Source: ZC4RG29 sp964521255 (GTDB lineage: Bacteria > Bacteroidota > Bacteroidia > Cytophagales > Cyclobacteriaceae). Taken from it: a DNA stretch of 64,000 bases. Every line of letters begins with the position of its first letter. The first letter of the stretch is position 1. Positions 15,368 through 24,285 of the stretch are shown here, piece after piece. Both the position numbers and the translations under genes were made by a program. Under the pieces are notes generated by a model. It was given only the letters and a program-made list of their open reading frames with translations, was not told where the DNA came from and did not search any database. The DNA is taken from the NCBI GenBank assembly GCA_964521255.1, contig CAZFRM010000004.1:186001-250000 (forward strand), written 5' to 3'.

Positions 15368-16144
15368 ATGAAACATGGCATTCTGATCGACATGGACGGG
15401 GTAATCTATGGAGGTGAAATACTTATACCCGGCGCTGATAAATTCATTGCAACGTTAAGGAAGGACGATATTCCTTTTATGTTCATGACAAACAACAGTC
15501 AACGCAACCCACTGGAGGTTGTCAGAAAACTGAAGAAACTGGGTATTGATGTGGAAGAGAAGCATGTATACAACAGCGCTATGGCAACCGGTAAATTTTT
15601 AGCGGGTCAAATTCCTAAGGGCACTGCCTATGTTTTGGGCGAAGGCGGTTTATTAACCAGCCTTCACGAGCATGGCATACGGTTAGTAGATACCGATCCG
15701 GATTTCGTTGTGCTGGGCGAAGGAAGAAACTTTACACTTGAAATGGTACAACGCGCTGTTGATATGATTCTTGCCGGGGCAAAATTTATTACTACCAATC
15801 GGGATCCTTCTCCTAAGAAAAAAGGATGGAACAACCTGGGCATTGCTGCGACAACGGCTATGATTGAAGAAGCTACTGGAAAAAAAGCTTTTGTAATAGG
15901 AAAGCCAAGCCCGGTAATGATGCGCTCGGCACGTAAAGCGCTTGGGCTTGAAACTGCATTCACAACCGTAATCGGTGATACGATGGATACCGATATTCAG
16001 GGAGGCGTTAATATGGGATATAAAACAATCCTGGTGCTATCCGGTATTTCAAAGAAAGATGAACTTGTCCATTATGCTTTTAAACCCGATATGATTGTGA
16101 ATTCGGTTAATGATATTCAGTTGCCTTTGCCGTGGTGGGATTAG
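15368..16144 (+). CDS. HAD-IIA hydrolase, NagD-like phosphatase
   Basis: A 258-residue HAD-superfamily phosphatase of subclass IIA. Motif I is IDMDGVIYGG with nucleophile D8 and general acid D10; motif II is FMTNNSQRNP; the C-terminal motifs are GKPSPVMM and VIGDTMDTDIQGG. NagD relatives dephosphorylate nucleotides and sugar phosphates such as UMP or p-nitrophenyl phosphate. All catalytic motifs are present and the length is normal. A decayed copy of its last 75 codons lies 1.4 kb downstream at 17592-17803, on the far side of the DUF4143 ATPase gene. Confidence 0.9.
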   Translation: MKHGILIDMDGVIYGGEILIPGADKFIATLRKDDIPFMFMTNNSQRNPLEVVRKLKKLGIDVEEKHVYNSAMATGKFLAGQIPKGTAYVLGEGGLLTSLHEHGIRLVDTDPDFVVLGEGRNFTLEMVQRAVDMILAGAKFITTNRDPSPKKKGWNNLGIAATTAMIEEATGKKAFVIGKPSPVMMRSARKALGLETAFTTVIGDTMDTDIQGGVNMGYKTILVLSGISKKDELVHYAFKPDMIVNSVNDIQLPLPWWD

Positions 16145-16360
16145 GTTTTTTAACTTGAAAAGTTTGTTGTTCAGTTAGATTTAATGGGGGCTTCGTCCGC
16201 TTTGTTTTTTGTCAGGTAAGTTGTGCCTGGGTATTGGTCCAGAGTTCAACGAAGATTTAAATGCTGTGTATTTCAAAAAAATCGTGACAATCCAGCTTTT
16301 CTCTGCCTTATCTTTCGGCTATATTTACCATGAAAATTAGGAATTCAATTTAGATATTTC

Positions 16361-17524
16361 ATGGAAGTAAAAAGGGCCGGTTCGACTGAAATTAAGAAAA
16401 TGATGAAGTTTTTTCCCGCCGTAGGAATTCTGGGGGCAAGGCAGGTGGGCAAAACGACTTTAGCGAAACAATTGGTAAAGACAAGCAGGAAGCCCGTGGT
16501 CTATATCGACCTTGAGTCTTCGCGGGACAGGGCAAAACTGACTGATCCTTACCTGTTCATAAAAAGTCTGGAGGGCAGATCTGTGATTTTTGACGAAATT
16601 CAGTTTATGCCAGAATTGATGAACGAATTACGTGGACTAATTGATGAAGACCGAAAACCCGGACGCTTTATTTTATTAGGATCAGCATCACCTGAAGTGA
16701 TAAAGAAAAGTTCCGATTCACTGGCCGGTCGTATCGGGTATTATGAATTGACCCCTTTTTTGCAGCGCGAAATTCCTTCATCGCATCATGAACATCTGTG
16801 GATTCGTGGCGGGTTCCCAGATTCCTTCACCGCGCGCACGGATGCCCTAAGCTTTACATGGCGAAAGAATTTTGTAAAGGCGTATGTAGAACGTGATCTT
16901 CCTCAGTTAGGGCTGGCTGTAGATGCCTTTACACTCGAACGTTTCTGGCGCATGCTTGCCGCCTTTCATGGTAATATATGGAACGCCGAAAGTTTTGCGC
17001 GCTCACTCGGCATCACCGGGAATACGGTGAACAGTTACCTCAATTTTATGGAAAGTGCATTTTTGCTCCGGAGACTTTATCCTTATGCAAAGAACATAAA
17101 GAAACGACTGGTGAAGTCTCCAAAAGTATATCTAAGTGATACCGGCATATTTCATTACCTGAATAACATCGACAGCAAAGAAGCGCTGCTCCACTCACCC
17201 GTCATTGGCGCCTCATGGGAGGGATACGTGATTGAGCAAATTATCCGGCAAGCCAGGGATCATTTTCAATATTTTTTTTATCGCACACACCAGGGAACAG
17301 AATGTGACCTTGTATTAGAGAAATCCGGGCGCGTCGTTGCTGCCATCGAAATTAAGTATTCATCGGCTCCTACATTAACTAAGGGGTTTAACCAGGCGTT
17401 AGAGGATTTGAAGCCGGAAAGGAGCTTTGTGATTGTCCCTGATACCGAAGAGTTTCCAATTTCGCAACACACTACAGTGATTTCCCTTACGGACTTCCTT
17501 AACAAACGACTAAAAACCATCTGA
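16361..17524 (+). CDS. AAA-family ATPase with DUF4143 domain
   Basis: A 387-residue protein. The N-terminal AAA_14 domain has a Walker A (LGARQVGKTTLAKQL) and a Walker B (SVIFDEIQ), and an LLGSASPEVIK sensor-like segment. The C-terminal DUF4143 half contains a winged-helix-like stretch (SLGITGNTVNSYLNFMES) and a nuclease-like GTECDLVLEKSGRVVAAIEI motif resembling PD-(D/E)xK cores. Such genes occur in many scattered copies in bacterial genomes; the function is unknown, with mobility or defence suggested. It sits inside a partial duplication of the NagD-like gene, which suggests acquisition. Confidence 0.88.
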   Translation: MEVKRAGSTEIKKMMKFFPAVGILGARQVGKTTLAKQLVKTSRKPVVYIDLESSRDRAKLTDPYLFIKSLEGRSVIFDEIQFMPELMNELRGLIDEDRKPGRFILLGSASPEVIKKSSDSLAGRIGYYELTPFLQREIPSSHHEHLWIRGGFPDSFTARTDALSFTWRKNFVKAYVERDLPQLGLAVDAFTLERFWRMLAAFHGNIWNAESFARSLGITGNTVNSYLNFMESAFLLRRLYPYAKNIKKRLVKSPKVYLSDTGIFHYLNNIDSKEALLHSPVIGASWEGYVIEQIIRQARDHFQYFFYRTHQGTECDLVLEKSGRVVAAIEIKYSSAPTLTKGFNQALEDLKPERSFVIVPDTEEFPISQHTTVISLTDFLNKRLKTI

Positions 17525-17591
17525 ATTTTTTAACCAAAAAAGAAAGCTAAGGGTAATCTATTTTTGATTAACCATATACAAGTCCTGCAAT

Positions 17592-17803
17592 GATGATGCG
17601 CAGCGTGTGAGGCGCTTGGGCTTGAAACTGCATTCAATACCGTAATCGGGACGGATACTGATATTGAGAGAGGTGGATACAAAATCACTCTTGTACTTTC
17701 TGGAATTTCAAAGAAAGAAGAGCTGATCCATTATGCTTTTAAATCTGATATGATCGTGAATTCGGTTAATGATATTCAGTTGCCCTTGCCGTGGTGGGAT
17801 TGA
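17592..17803 (+). pseudogene. Decayed partial copy of the NagD-like gene 3' end
   Basis: This segment matches bases of about 15915-16144 of the NagD-like gene in the same order: CTTGGGCTTGAAACTGCATT, the D-x-D-I motif region, GGAATTTCAAAGAAAG, and finally the codons of the VNDIQLPLPWWD tail and a stop. It has substitutions and an internal deletion of about 18 bp, with no usable start. It is an old duplication that now flanks the DUF4143 gene on its far side. The remaining gap 17525-17591 shows nothing else. Confidence 0.85.
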
Positions 17804-17865
17804 CATCACTGTAATCAGTGATGCGATCTTTGTCGATGAAAATAAAATATAGACAAATGGCATTG

Positions 17866-17939
17866 GTAGACAGTCGATGGTAGACAGTCGATGATTAGTC
17901 TACGATAGAGGTAGTTTGGTCGCTATTAATTAACTTTAG
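17866..17939 (+). promoter_or_regulatory. Putative susC control region with GTAGAC tandem repeats
   Basis: Two adjacent copies of GTAGACAGTCGATG lie at 17866-17879 and 17880-17893, followed by the inverted core GTCTAC at 17899-17904. A TAACTTTAG sequence at 17931-17939 resembles the Bacteroidota -7 element (TAnnTTTG). The GTAGAC core and the same -7 ending (CTTTAGTA) recur in the promoters of the LytS kinases and the LytTR regulator downstream. Tandem or direct repeats of this size are the usual form of LytTR binding sites. The site assignment is inference. Confidence 0.45.
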
Positions 17940-17985
17940 TAAGAAGCAACCCAACCTCTTACCTCTGGCTACTAACGGTACCATA

Positions 17986-20900
17986 TTGCATCGCCTTTCT
18001 ACAGGCAATATCATTTTCTTACAGTCCGTTAATTATTCCTTGCGATTTATTCTTACGCTGGGTTTTCTGGTAATAACTCCATCTGTTTTTGCACAGGAAA
18101 AAATTGTCACGGGTACTGTTGTTGATGAAAGCGGTAGAGCAATGCCGGGGGTGAATGTTTCGCTGAGAGGAACATCGGTTGGTACTGCATCAGATGCAGA
18201 TGGAAGATTTTCAATTCCAGTGGCGAGTAGCGATGACATTCTGGTATTTACTTTTGTTGGATACAATACAAGCGAAAGAGTTGTTGGGAATTTATCGGTG
18301 ATAACGGTGGCGATGCAACCTTCGGTACAGGTACTTTCCGAGTTGGTTGTAGTGGGTTATGGCGTTCAGCAAAAAAAAGATGTTACAGGTTCAATTGCAG
18401 TAGCTGATGGTGAGGAACTGAGTGCAATTCCTACCTCGAACATTGAAAATAATCTTCAGGGAAGACTTGCCGGTGTTAATGTGATTTCAAGCGGAGAACC
18501 TGGAAGTACACCGTTAGTAGTTATCAGAGGCGCATCTACTTTCGCCGGCTCATCACAACCACTATATGTTGTTGATGGTGTTCCCACCCTTGATATCAGC
18601 ACAATCAATCCGGGTGATGTTGAATCCGTCACGGCATTGAAAGACGCAGGCGCTGCTTCTATTTATGGTTCACGCGCAGCAAATGGTGTCATACTTATCA
18701 CAACAAAGAAAGGTAAGAACGGAACCATGAAACTTTCCTATAACGGTTATTACGGAGTTCAATCGCCTGGAAAAGGAATTACAAATCTTTTAGATACACA
18801 GGGCTATGCGGATTTAACATGGTTGGCTTATCAAAACTCAGGGGAGACGCCACCGTCTGGTTTATATGGCAGCGGACCAACTCCTGTCATTCCGGATTAT
18901 TACAAACCTGCCGGAAAATTTGAAGGAGAGGTGGATGAATCTACTTATGATGAAATTATTAACCCCATCACACGAGCTAATAAAACTGGCACCGATTGGT
19001 ACGATGAGATCACCAACTATGCGCCAATTCAAAATCATGACCTTGCCGTTTCAGGGGGTGGCGACAATTCAAGATTTTATGTTGGGTTAAATTACTTTGA
19101 CCAGGAAGGAATCATCGTTTACACAGAAGCTAGTCGCTATTCCCTACGGATCAACACCGAATTTGTTGTTAAAGACAAGATCAGGATTGGTGAAAATATA
19201 ACAAATACCTATCGGTCAAATTCCGGGATTGCTGAAAGCGGAAATACTGGGGGTCAAAACTCGATCTACGACTGCTTTATCACTCCGGTCATCCTACCGG
19301 TTTATGATATACAGGGAAATTTCACATCTTATGGAAGTTGGAAACCAAACCCCTATGCTGATCAATTCCACGCTAAGGATAATAAATCGTATTCAGTAAG
19401 AGCTTTTGGAAATCTTTATGCAGAAGTAGATTTTCTTAGACACTTTATGTTCAGAACTTCCTTTGGAGGTTCAATGGAGTATGGGCGCTTTTATAATTTT
19501 TTTCATGCTTACAAGGAACTTTCAAATGGGTTTACGGAACAGGCATATGATAAAGCTGATTGGAGCTGGCAAAATACATTGACATTTAAAAAAAAATTTG
19601 ATAAGCATTCATTCAATTTTTTGGGCGGTATTGAACTTATTAAAACCGATTTAGGTAGAGGTATAGGTGGAACAAGATACGGTTACTATTCTGAGAATCC
19701 TGAATATTGGACATTAAATAATGGTGGAATAGAGAATCAGACTAATTTTGGTTATGTCCAAACGCCCTCCTCTTTAATGGGATATTTTGGAAGAATAGAC
19801 TACAGCTATCGTGACCGGTATTTGTTAAGTGTAACTGCCCGCTTTGATGGATCCTCAAAATTTATCAATCATAGGTATGGAACATTCCCATCCGCCACCC
19901 TAGCATGGCGAATCAGCAATGAGCGATTTTTGAGTAATGCATTATTCATAAATGACCTGAAACTTCGCGCTGGGTATGGAATAATGGGTGATCAGATTAA
20001 TGCAAGTCCTGATAATTCCTATACGTTGTATGTACCAAATCCAGGCGCATCATACTATGATATAGGAGGTACAAATTCTAACCCTGTTCCCGGGCTTGGG
20101 AAATCTTTCACTGGGAATCCAAATGGACAATGGCAGCAAAATGAGACCACAAACCTTGGCCTTGATTTTTCTTTTGTTAATAGCCAACTGAGTGGTTCGG
20201 TAGATGTTTTTAAAAAAGTGACTGATAAACTGCTTTATACTTCAGAATTGCCCGGCACCAATGGTACTTCATCCCCGGCCGCCCGGAACGTTGGTAAAAT
20301 GGAGAATAAGGGCATAGAGGTAGCGTTAAACTACGCTCTTAGTATTAAGAGTAATTGGAAATTGAATGCAGGGCTAATCTTTGCGTCATATGTTAACCGC
20401 GTTGTCAAAGTCTCTAATAATGTTCCATACTTCTATCCCTTGATATGGGAATTTATAAGAATTCAACCAGGTCAGGCGATTTCTGCATTTTATGGTTTCA
20501 AGATTGATGGACTCTGGCAGTCGCAGCACGAGATTGAAGAAGCAAACATACTAGATGGTAATGCAGCCACACCATTTCAGGAGGCTGCAGCGCCGGGTCG
20601 CTTTCGATTCCACGATGTAAATGGCGACGGTAAAATAACGTTAAATGATGATCGAACTTTTATTGGCAATCCTAATCCAGATTTCTCCCTGGGTTTAAAT
20701 TTATCAGCCACCTATAAAAATTTCGATTTAACACTATTCCTCTATGGTGTAAGTGGAAATGATATTTATAATGCATCAAAACTTCAAACGGATTTCTTTT
20801 GGTACACCCAAGGAGGTAAAAACAAAGACCTTCTTAACCGATCATGGACGCCGGAAAGAACAGACACATCTATTCCTATAGTTGAAACAAGAGGGAACTT

Positions 20901-21174
20901 CAGCACTGATCAAATCTCATCTTATTTTATTGAGGATGGATCTTATTTAAGAGTAAGAAACATTCAAATAGGCTATAGACTGCCTGTAGCCCAGACGTCA
21001 AATGCTGGCATTACTCTGGCCCGAGTTTACATGCAGGCAGTCAATCCTTTTACATTCACAAAATTCTCCGGCCTTGACCCGGAAGCTGGCGGATCAACGG
21101 TGGCCTTTGGGGCTGCTGGAACTAACTACCCTGCTGCGCAGCAACTTATAATTGGTCTTAATCTGGAATTTTAA
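17986..21174 (+). CDS. SusC/RagA-family TonB-linked outer membrane protein
   Basis: A TonB-dependent outer-membrane transporter of about 1062 residues. After the signal peptide (LTLGFLVITPSVFAQ) comes a carboxypeptidase-like domain (VTGTVVDESGRAMPGVNVSL). Then comes the SusC hallmark TonB-box region (LSELVVVGYGVQQKKDVTGS), a plug (LQGRLAGVNVISSGEPGSTP, ASIYGSRAANGVILITTKKG), and the long beta-barrel. It ends in IGLNLEF with the final aromatic of barrel proteins. It imports oligosaccharides or peptides with the SusD lipoprotein encoded 10 bp later. The start is uncertain: no ATG fits, and TTG at 17986 gives a usable N-terminus. Confidence 0.93.
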   Translation: MHRLSTGNIIFLQSVNYSLRFILTLGFLVITPSVFAQEKIVTGTVVDESGRAMPGVNVSLRGTSVGTASDADGRFSIPVASSDDILVFTFVGYNTSERVVGNLSVITVAMQPSVQVLSELVVVGYGVQQKKDVTGSIAVADGEELSAIPTSNIENNLQGRLAGVNVISSGEPGSTPLVVIRGASTFAGSSQPLYVVDGVPTLDISTINPGDVESVTALKDAGAASIYGSRAANGVILITTKKGKNGTMKLSYNGYYGVQSPGKGITNLLDTQGYADLTWLAYQNSGETPPSGLYGSGPTPVIPDYYKPAGKFEGEVDESTYDEIINPITRANKTGTDWYDEITNYAPIQNHDLAVSGGGDNSRFYVGLNYFDQEGIIVYTEASRYSLRINTEFVVKDKIRIGENITNTYRSNSGIAESGNTGGQNSIYDCFITPVILPVYDIQGNFTSYGSWKPNPYADQFHAKDNKSYSVRAFGNLYAEVDFLRHFMFRTSFGGSMEYGRFYNFFHAYKELSNGFTEQAYDKADWSWQNTLTFKKKFDKHSFNFLGGIELIKTDLGRGIGGTRYGYYSENPEYWTLNNGGIENQTNFGYVQTPSSLMGYFGRIDYSYRDRYLLSVTARFDGSSKFINHRYGTFPSATLAWRISNERFLSNALFINDLKLRAGYGIMGDQINASPDNSYTLYVPNPGASYYDIGGTNSNPVPGLGKSFTGNPNGQWQQNETTNLGLDFSFVNSQLSGSVDVFKKVTDKLLYTSELPGTNGTSSPAARNVGKMENKGIEVALNYALSIKSNWKLNAGLIFASYVNRVVKVSNNVPYFYPLIWEFIRIQPGQAISAFYGFKIDGLWQSQHEIEEANILDGNAATPFQEAAAPGRFRFHDVNGDGKITLNDDRTFIGNPNPDFSLGLNLSATYKNFDLTLFLYGVSGNDIYNASKLQTDFFWYTQGGKNKDLLNRSWTPERTDTSIPIVETRGNFSTDQISSYFIEDGSYLRVRNIQIGYRLPVAQTSNAGITLARVYMQAVNPFTFTKFSGLDPEAGGSTVAFGAAGTNYPAAQQLIIGLNLEF

Positions 21175-21184
21175 ATAGTTCTTT

Positions 21185-22939
21185 ATGAAAAAGAATTTTA
21201 TTAGTTCAGTGTTAATGGGGGTAATGTTACTATGTGCTTGTAGCGATTTTTTAGACATTAAACCAAAAGGAAGTTTGAGTGAGTCATCCCTTTACACAAA
21301 AGAAGGTGTCGAGTCATTGCTAATAGGCACCTATGCTATTCTTGACGGCACGAGTAATGGTTATGGAAATTCTAAAGCTGTGTCTGATTGGCCCGCTACG
21401 TCATCCAATTGGATATATGGAAGCATAACAGGAGGAGATGCCCACACAGGATCCGAGCCGAGTGATGGGGCTGTAATCAATATCAATCCGTTTGAACTTT
21501 ACGAGGCTTTGCCTACCAGTGATTTTCTCAATCAAAAATGGCGGGCGGTTTATGAAGGTGTTTCCAGGGCAAATGAAGTGTTAAAGATACTTCCGAATGT
21601 AAATGAGCTAAGTCCTGAGGATATCACACGTATTCAAGCCGAAGCCAAGGTGCTGAGAGGCATATTTCACTTTGAAGCAAAAAAAATGTGGGACATGGTA
21701 CCTTATTTGGATGAATTCGCTGACCCGAATGTGGTTAAAAACGATAAGGATATTTGGCCGTTTATTGAAGCCGATTTGAAATTTGGTTATGACAGCTTAC
21801 CTGAATCTATGGAAGCTATAGGAAGAATCAACAAATGGGTTGCAGGAGCTTTCTATGCCAAGGCACTGATGTTCGATAGAAAATATAGTGAAGCAAAGGT
21901 TGTCCTTGAAAATGTATATGTAAATGGAAAAAATCCCGCGGGTGTGAAATTTCAACTGGCGCCTTCGTTCCAGGATAATTTCAACGATGTTATAAAGGAG
22001 AATATAGAGGAGTCGGTATTTGCTTATCAATATTCAGTCAATGATAAATCAAATGGTTTTAATGGGAGTTGGGGCGAATTAATGAACTTTCCTCACAACA
22101 GTGGCCCGGCAGGTTGTTGCGGTTTTTTTCAACCCAGTTCGGAACTGGTGAATTCTTTTCGAACAGATGCAAATGGGCTTCCACTTTTAGATGGATCCTA
22201 CAATGATGTTCAAAACGAAGTAAAGGATGATGAAGGAATTGAATCTGACGACGATTCGTTTACTCCTGATACTGGCAACCTTGACCCACGCCTCGACTGG
22301 ACGGTAGGTAGAAGAGGTATTCCTTACCTTGATTGGGGTGTTCATCCCGGCAAAGCATGGATAAGAGATCAGGGATATGGGGGTCCATATAGTCCGAAGA
22401 AAAATGTTTATTTGAAGTCGCAGGAAGATGTCGTTACTGATGCAGGAAGTTGGGCGCCTGGAGTGAATTCAATCAATTTTAAGGTAATACGATTTGCTGA
22501 GATTATTTTATGGCTTGCTGAATGTGAGGTTGAGATTGGTTCACTTGCTAAGGCACGTGAATATGTTAATATGATTCGCGAACGGGCTTCCCATTCTACC
22601 GGTTTTGTCATGGAAGAAGATGGTGTAACACCTGCTGCGAAATATGCTATAAATGTTTATCCGTCGTCTGGCTATCCTTTTGATACGCAAGTAAACGCGC
22701 GCAAGGCTGTTCACTTTGAACGCAAACTTGAATTGGCTATGGAAGGTCACCGCTTCTTTGATTTAGTGAGGTGGCGAGAAGCCTCAACTACTCTCAATGC
22801 CTATCTTACTTATGAAGAGAAAAAACGTAGAGTTTCTCTTAAAGGTGCAAAGTTCGATGAAGGCGTTGATGAATACTATCCCATTCCTCAACATCAAATT
22901 GATTTAATAGGCGCTGATATTTTATTTCCGAATCGGTAG
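21185..22939 (+). CDS. SusD/RagB-family nutrient-binding lipoprotein
   Basis: A 584-residue surface lipoprotein, partner of the SusC protein encoded just upstream. The lipobox is LLCAC, with the lipidated Cys followed by SDFLDIKPKGSLSESSL, the classic SusD mature start. The N-terminal SusD-like region includes WRAVYEGVSRANEVL. The C-terminal RagB domain includes IRFAEIILWLAECEVEIG and LELAMEGHRFFDLVRW, ending in YYPIPQHQI. It should cap the SusC barrel and capture the substrate. No glycosidase, lyase or sulfatase gene follows, so the substrate cannot be guessed from context. Confidence 0.94.
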   Translation: MKKNFISSVLMGVMLLCACSDFLDIKPKGSLSESSLYTKEGVESLLIGTYAILDGTSNGYGNSKAVSDWPATSSNWIYGSITGGDAHTGSEPSDGAVININPFELYEALPTSDFLNQKWRAVYEGVSRANEVLKILPNVNELSPEDITRIQAEAKVLRGIFHFEAKKMWDMVPYLDEFADPNVVKNDKDIWPFIEADLKFGYDSLPESMEAIGRINKWVAGAFYAKALMFDRKYSEAKVVLENVYVNGKNPAGVKFQLAPSFQDNFNDVIKENIEESVFAYQYSVNDKSNGFNGSWGELMNFPHNSGPAGCCGFFQPSSELVNSFRTDANGLPLLDGSYNDVQNEVKDDEGIESDDDSFTPDTGNLDPRLDWTVGRRGIPYLDWGVHPGKAWIRDQGYGGPYSPKKNVYLKSQEDVVTDAGSWAPGVNSINFKVIRFAEIILWLAECEVEIGSLAKAREYVNMIRERASHSTGFVMEEDGVTPAAKYAINVYPSSGYPFDTQVNARKAVHFERKLELAMEGHRFFDLVRWREASTTLNAYLTYEEKKRRVSLKGAKFDEGVDEYYPIPQHQIDLIGADILFPNR

Positions 22940-23021
22940 ACCAAGGCATTTAATTATTCTATCATTCTATATTCTCCTAAGGAGTACGGAGTCCTTCGGA
23001 GAATGTTCAATTATTATTTAG

Positions 23022-23118
23022 AGTCTGCTGAAAAAGATAATGTCTCAGCGCAAATCTGCGTGCATTCGATCAGCGAATTCTGCGGGAAAAGAGTGGGATT
23101 GACTTCTTCAGCAGACCC
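23022..23118. repeat. Dispersed intergenic repeat (copy near SusD)
   Basis: TCTGCTGAAAAAGATAATG, then the 30-base block at 23044-23073 that recurs at 62264-62293 with a single mismatch. The right end (TTCTTCAGCAGACCC) is the inverted copy of the left end (TCTGCTGAA), so the whole unit is a palindrome. It lies between the susD and zincin-motif stop codons, which converge, and may be a passive terminator. Confidence 0.6.
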
Positions 23119-23120
23119 AT

Positions 23121-23891
23121 TCATATCTCATTGTTCATCTGTTTCCTGATCTTGTCCATCAGCGCTACAGGACTTTGAATCTTTTCGTCAGTTACTTTCA
23201 GATAATTTGCATATTCTTTCCGAAATCTTTTTTCATACTGTGCTGCGTTGTTTCCGCTGGGATCGTCTGCCCTGTGGCCAATGTAGGAATCACTGCTTAC
23301 AATGGCCTTGTAATGTTTCTTATGATATTCTACATACGATGCGAGATGAGGAACCTGGTACTTTACATGTCCCAGCTCATGCGACAGAACCAACAACGCT
23401 TGATTGACAATCCATATTTTAACGGAAACGGTAAGCTCTCCATATTCTGATTGGTAGGCGTCATGATCATTTTCTCCTTGAGCGATGTAGGTTGTGCCCC
23501 AGGCTTTAACTTCCGTTGCGTCTTTAGGAATGAATTTAACATAAACATTAACAGATCTTCCTTTATTGTCTTTGATGGTATCAATTTCAGCATAAAGGTC
23601 CGGAGCAATGGCTTTGAATTGACGCAATAAACTTTCCGTCAATGCGTGATAGGAAATTGTATTTTCAATGGAGGCAATTTTTGCAACAATGTTTCTGCGC
23701 TTCGATCCATCCAAATCATTGTTCTGGTTAAGAATTGCCCGAAGGTTATTAAGGGATTCCGTTAATTGATTGATTTCGTTTTCATATCCGTTTTTAATTT
23801 CGGCTGATACATTATATAGTGTGGTGATGAGAGTAAAAAGAAACACATACTTGACAATAGCAAGTGAGTTTTGTCTGACAGGATTTTTCAT
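23121..23891 (-). CDS. Exported zincin-motif protein (HExxH)
   Basis: A 256-residue protein with a signal or anchor segment (IVKYVFLFTLITTLYNVSA) followed by a coiled-coil stretch (EINQLTESLNNLRAIL). The C-terminal half has LLVLSHELGHVKYQVPHL, a HELGH zinc-protease motif, and downstream acidic and His-rich sequence (YVEYHKKHYKAIV). The ATG at 23891 puts the signal peptide at the N-terminus; an upstream start at 23951 would precede it with 20 unrelated residues. I do not recognise the family. It converges on susD and is not part of that operon. Confidence 0.6.
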   Translation of the reverse strand: MKNPVRQNSLAIVKYVFLFTLITTLYNVSAEIKNGYENEINQLTESLNNLRAILNQNNDLDGSKRRNIVAKIASIENTISYHALTESLLRQFKAIAPDLYAEIDTIKDNKGRSVNVYVKFIPKDATEVKAWGTTYIAQGENDHDAYQSEYGELTVSVKIWIVNQALLVLSHELGHVKYQVPHLASYVEYHKKHYKAIVSSDSYIGHRADDPSGNNAAQYEKRFRKEYANYLKVTDEKIQSPVALMDKIRKQMNNEI

Positions 23892-24285
23892 GGCGTTAAA
23901 ATTTATGTGCGACATATCTTTGGTTCGATGACCGAAAGTATACGGGCTCACAACGCCAAAAATTTTTACTAGCCTAAGTGATCGGGCTTATCAACACATA
24001 GCAACGTTAGTGGTAGTTTGGTATTTAGTCGTCGAAAGGAAACGCCATTAACTAATGAATGCCGTTCGTAGATACTATTGCTTCTTTAGGTTGCGCAATA
24101 GGTTATTTGAAATGTAGGTGATGATATAGACTGATAACTATCTTGATTAAGTGGATATTGTAGACGAAGACCATTCGTAGACGAAGACAAATGGTTGGTC
24201 TACCATTCGTCTATAAATTACCTGGAAGCCGGGATGATGAGACTTATTTACTATCTTTAGTATACTCCCTTAAAAAAGTATCACG
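23892..24285. other. Intergenic region upstream of the LytS kinase cluster
   Basis: Nearly 400 bp without a gene, between divergent genes. It holds several TAGTCG/GTAGAC-type words (for example TTTAGTCGTCGAAAGG and GCCGTTCGTAGATAC), the shared promoter blocks given separately at 24159-24262, and no other feature I can support. Confidence 0.6.
24159..24262 (+). promoter_or_regulatory. Promoter of the LytS cluster, shared with the LytTR regulator gene
   Basis: Bases 24159-24186 match 28331-28358 upstream of the LytTR regulator at 25 of 28 positions; the shared core is GTAGACGAA followed by ACCATTC. Bases 24240-24262 match 28414-28436 at 22 of 23 positions and include TATCTTTAG, a Bacteroidota -7-like element at 24252-24260. 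The distance between the two blocks is 93 bp here and 95 bp there. A third related word, CTACCATTCGTCTATA, lies in between. The most natural reading is a common operator for the LytTR protein plus a common promoter. Confidence 0.6.
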
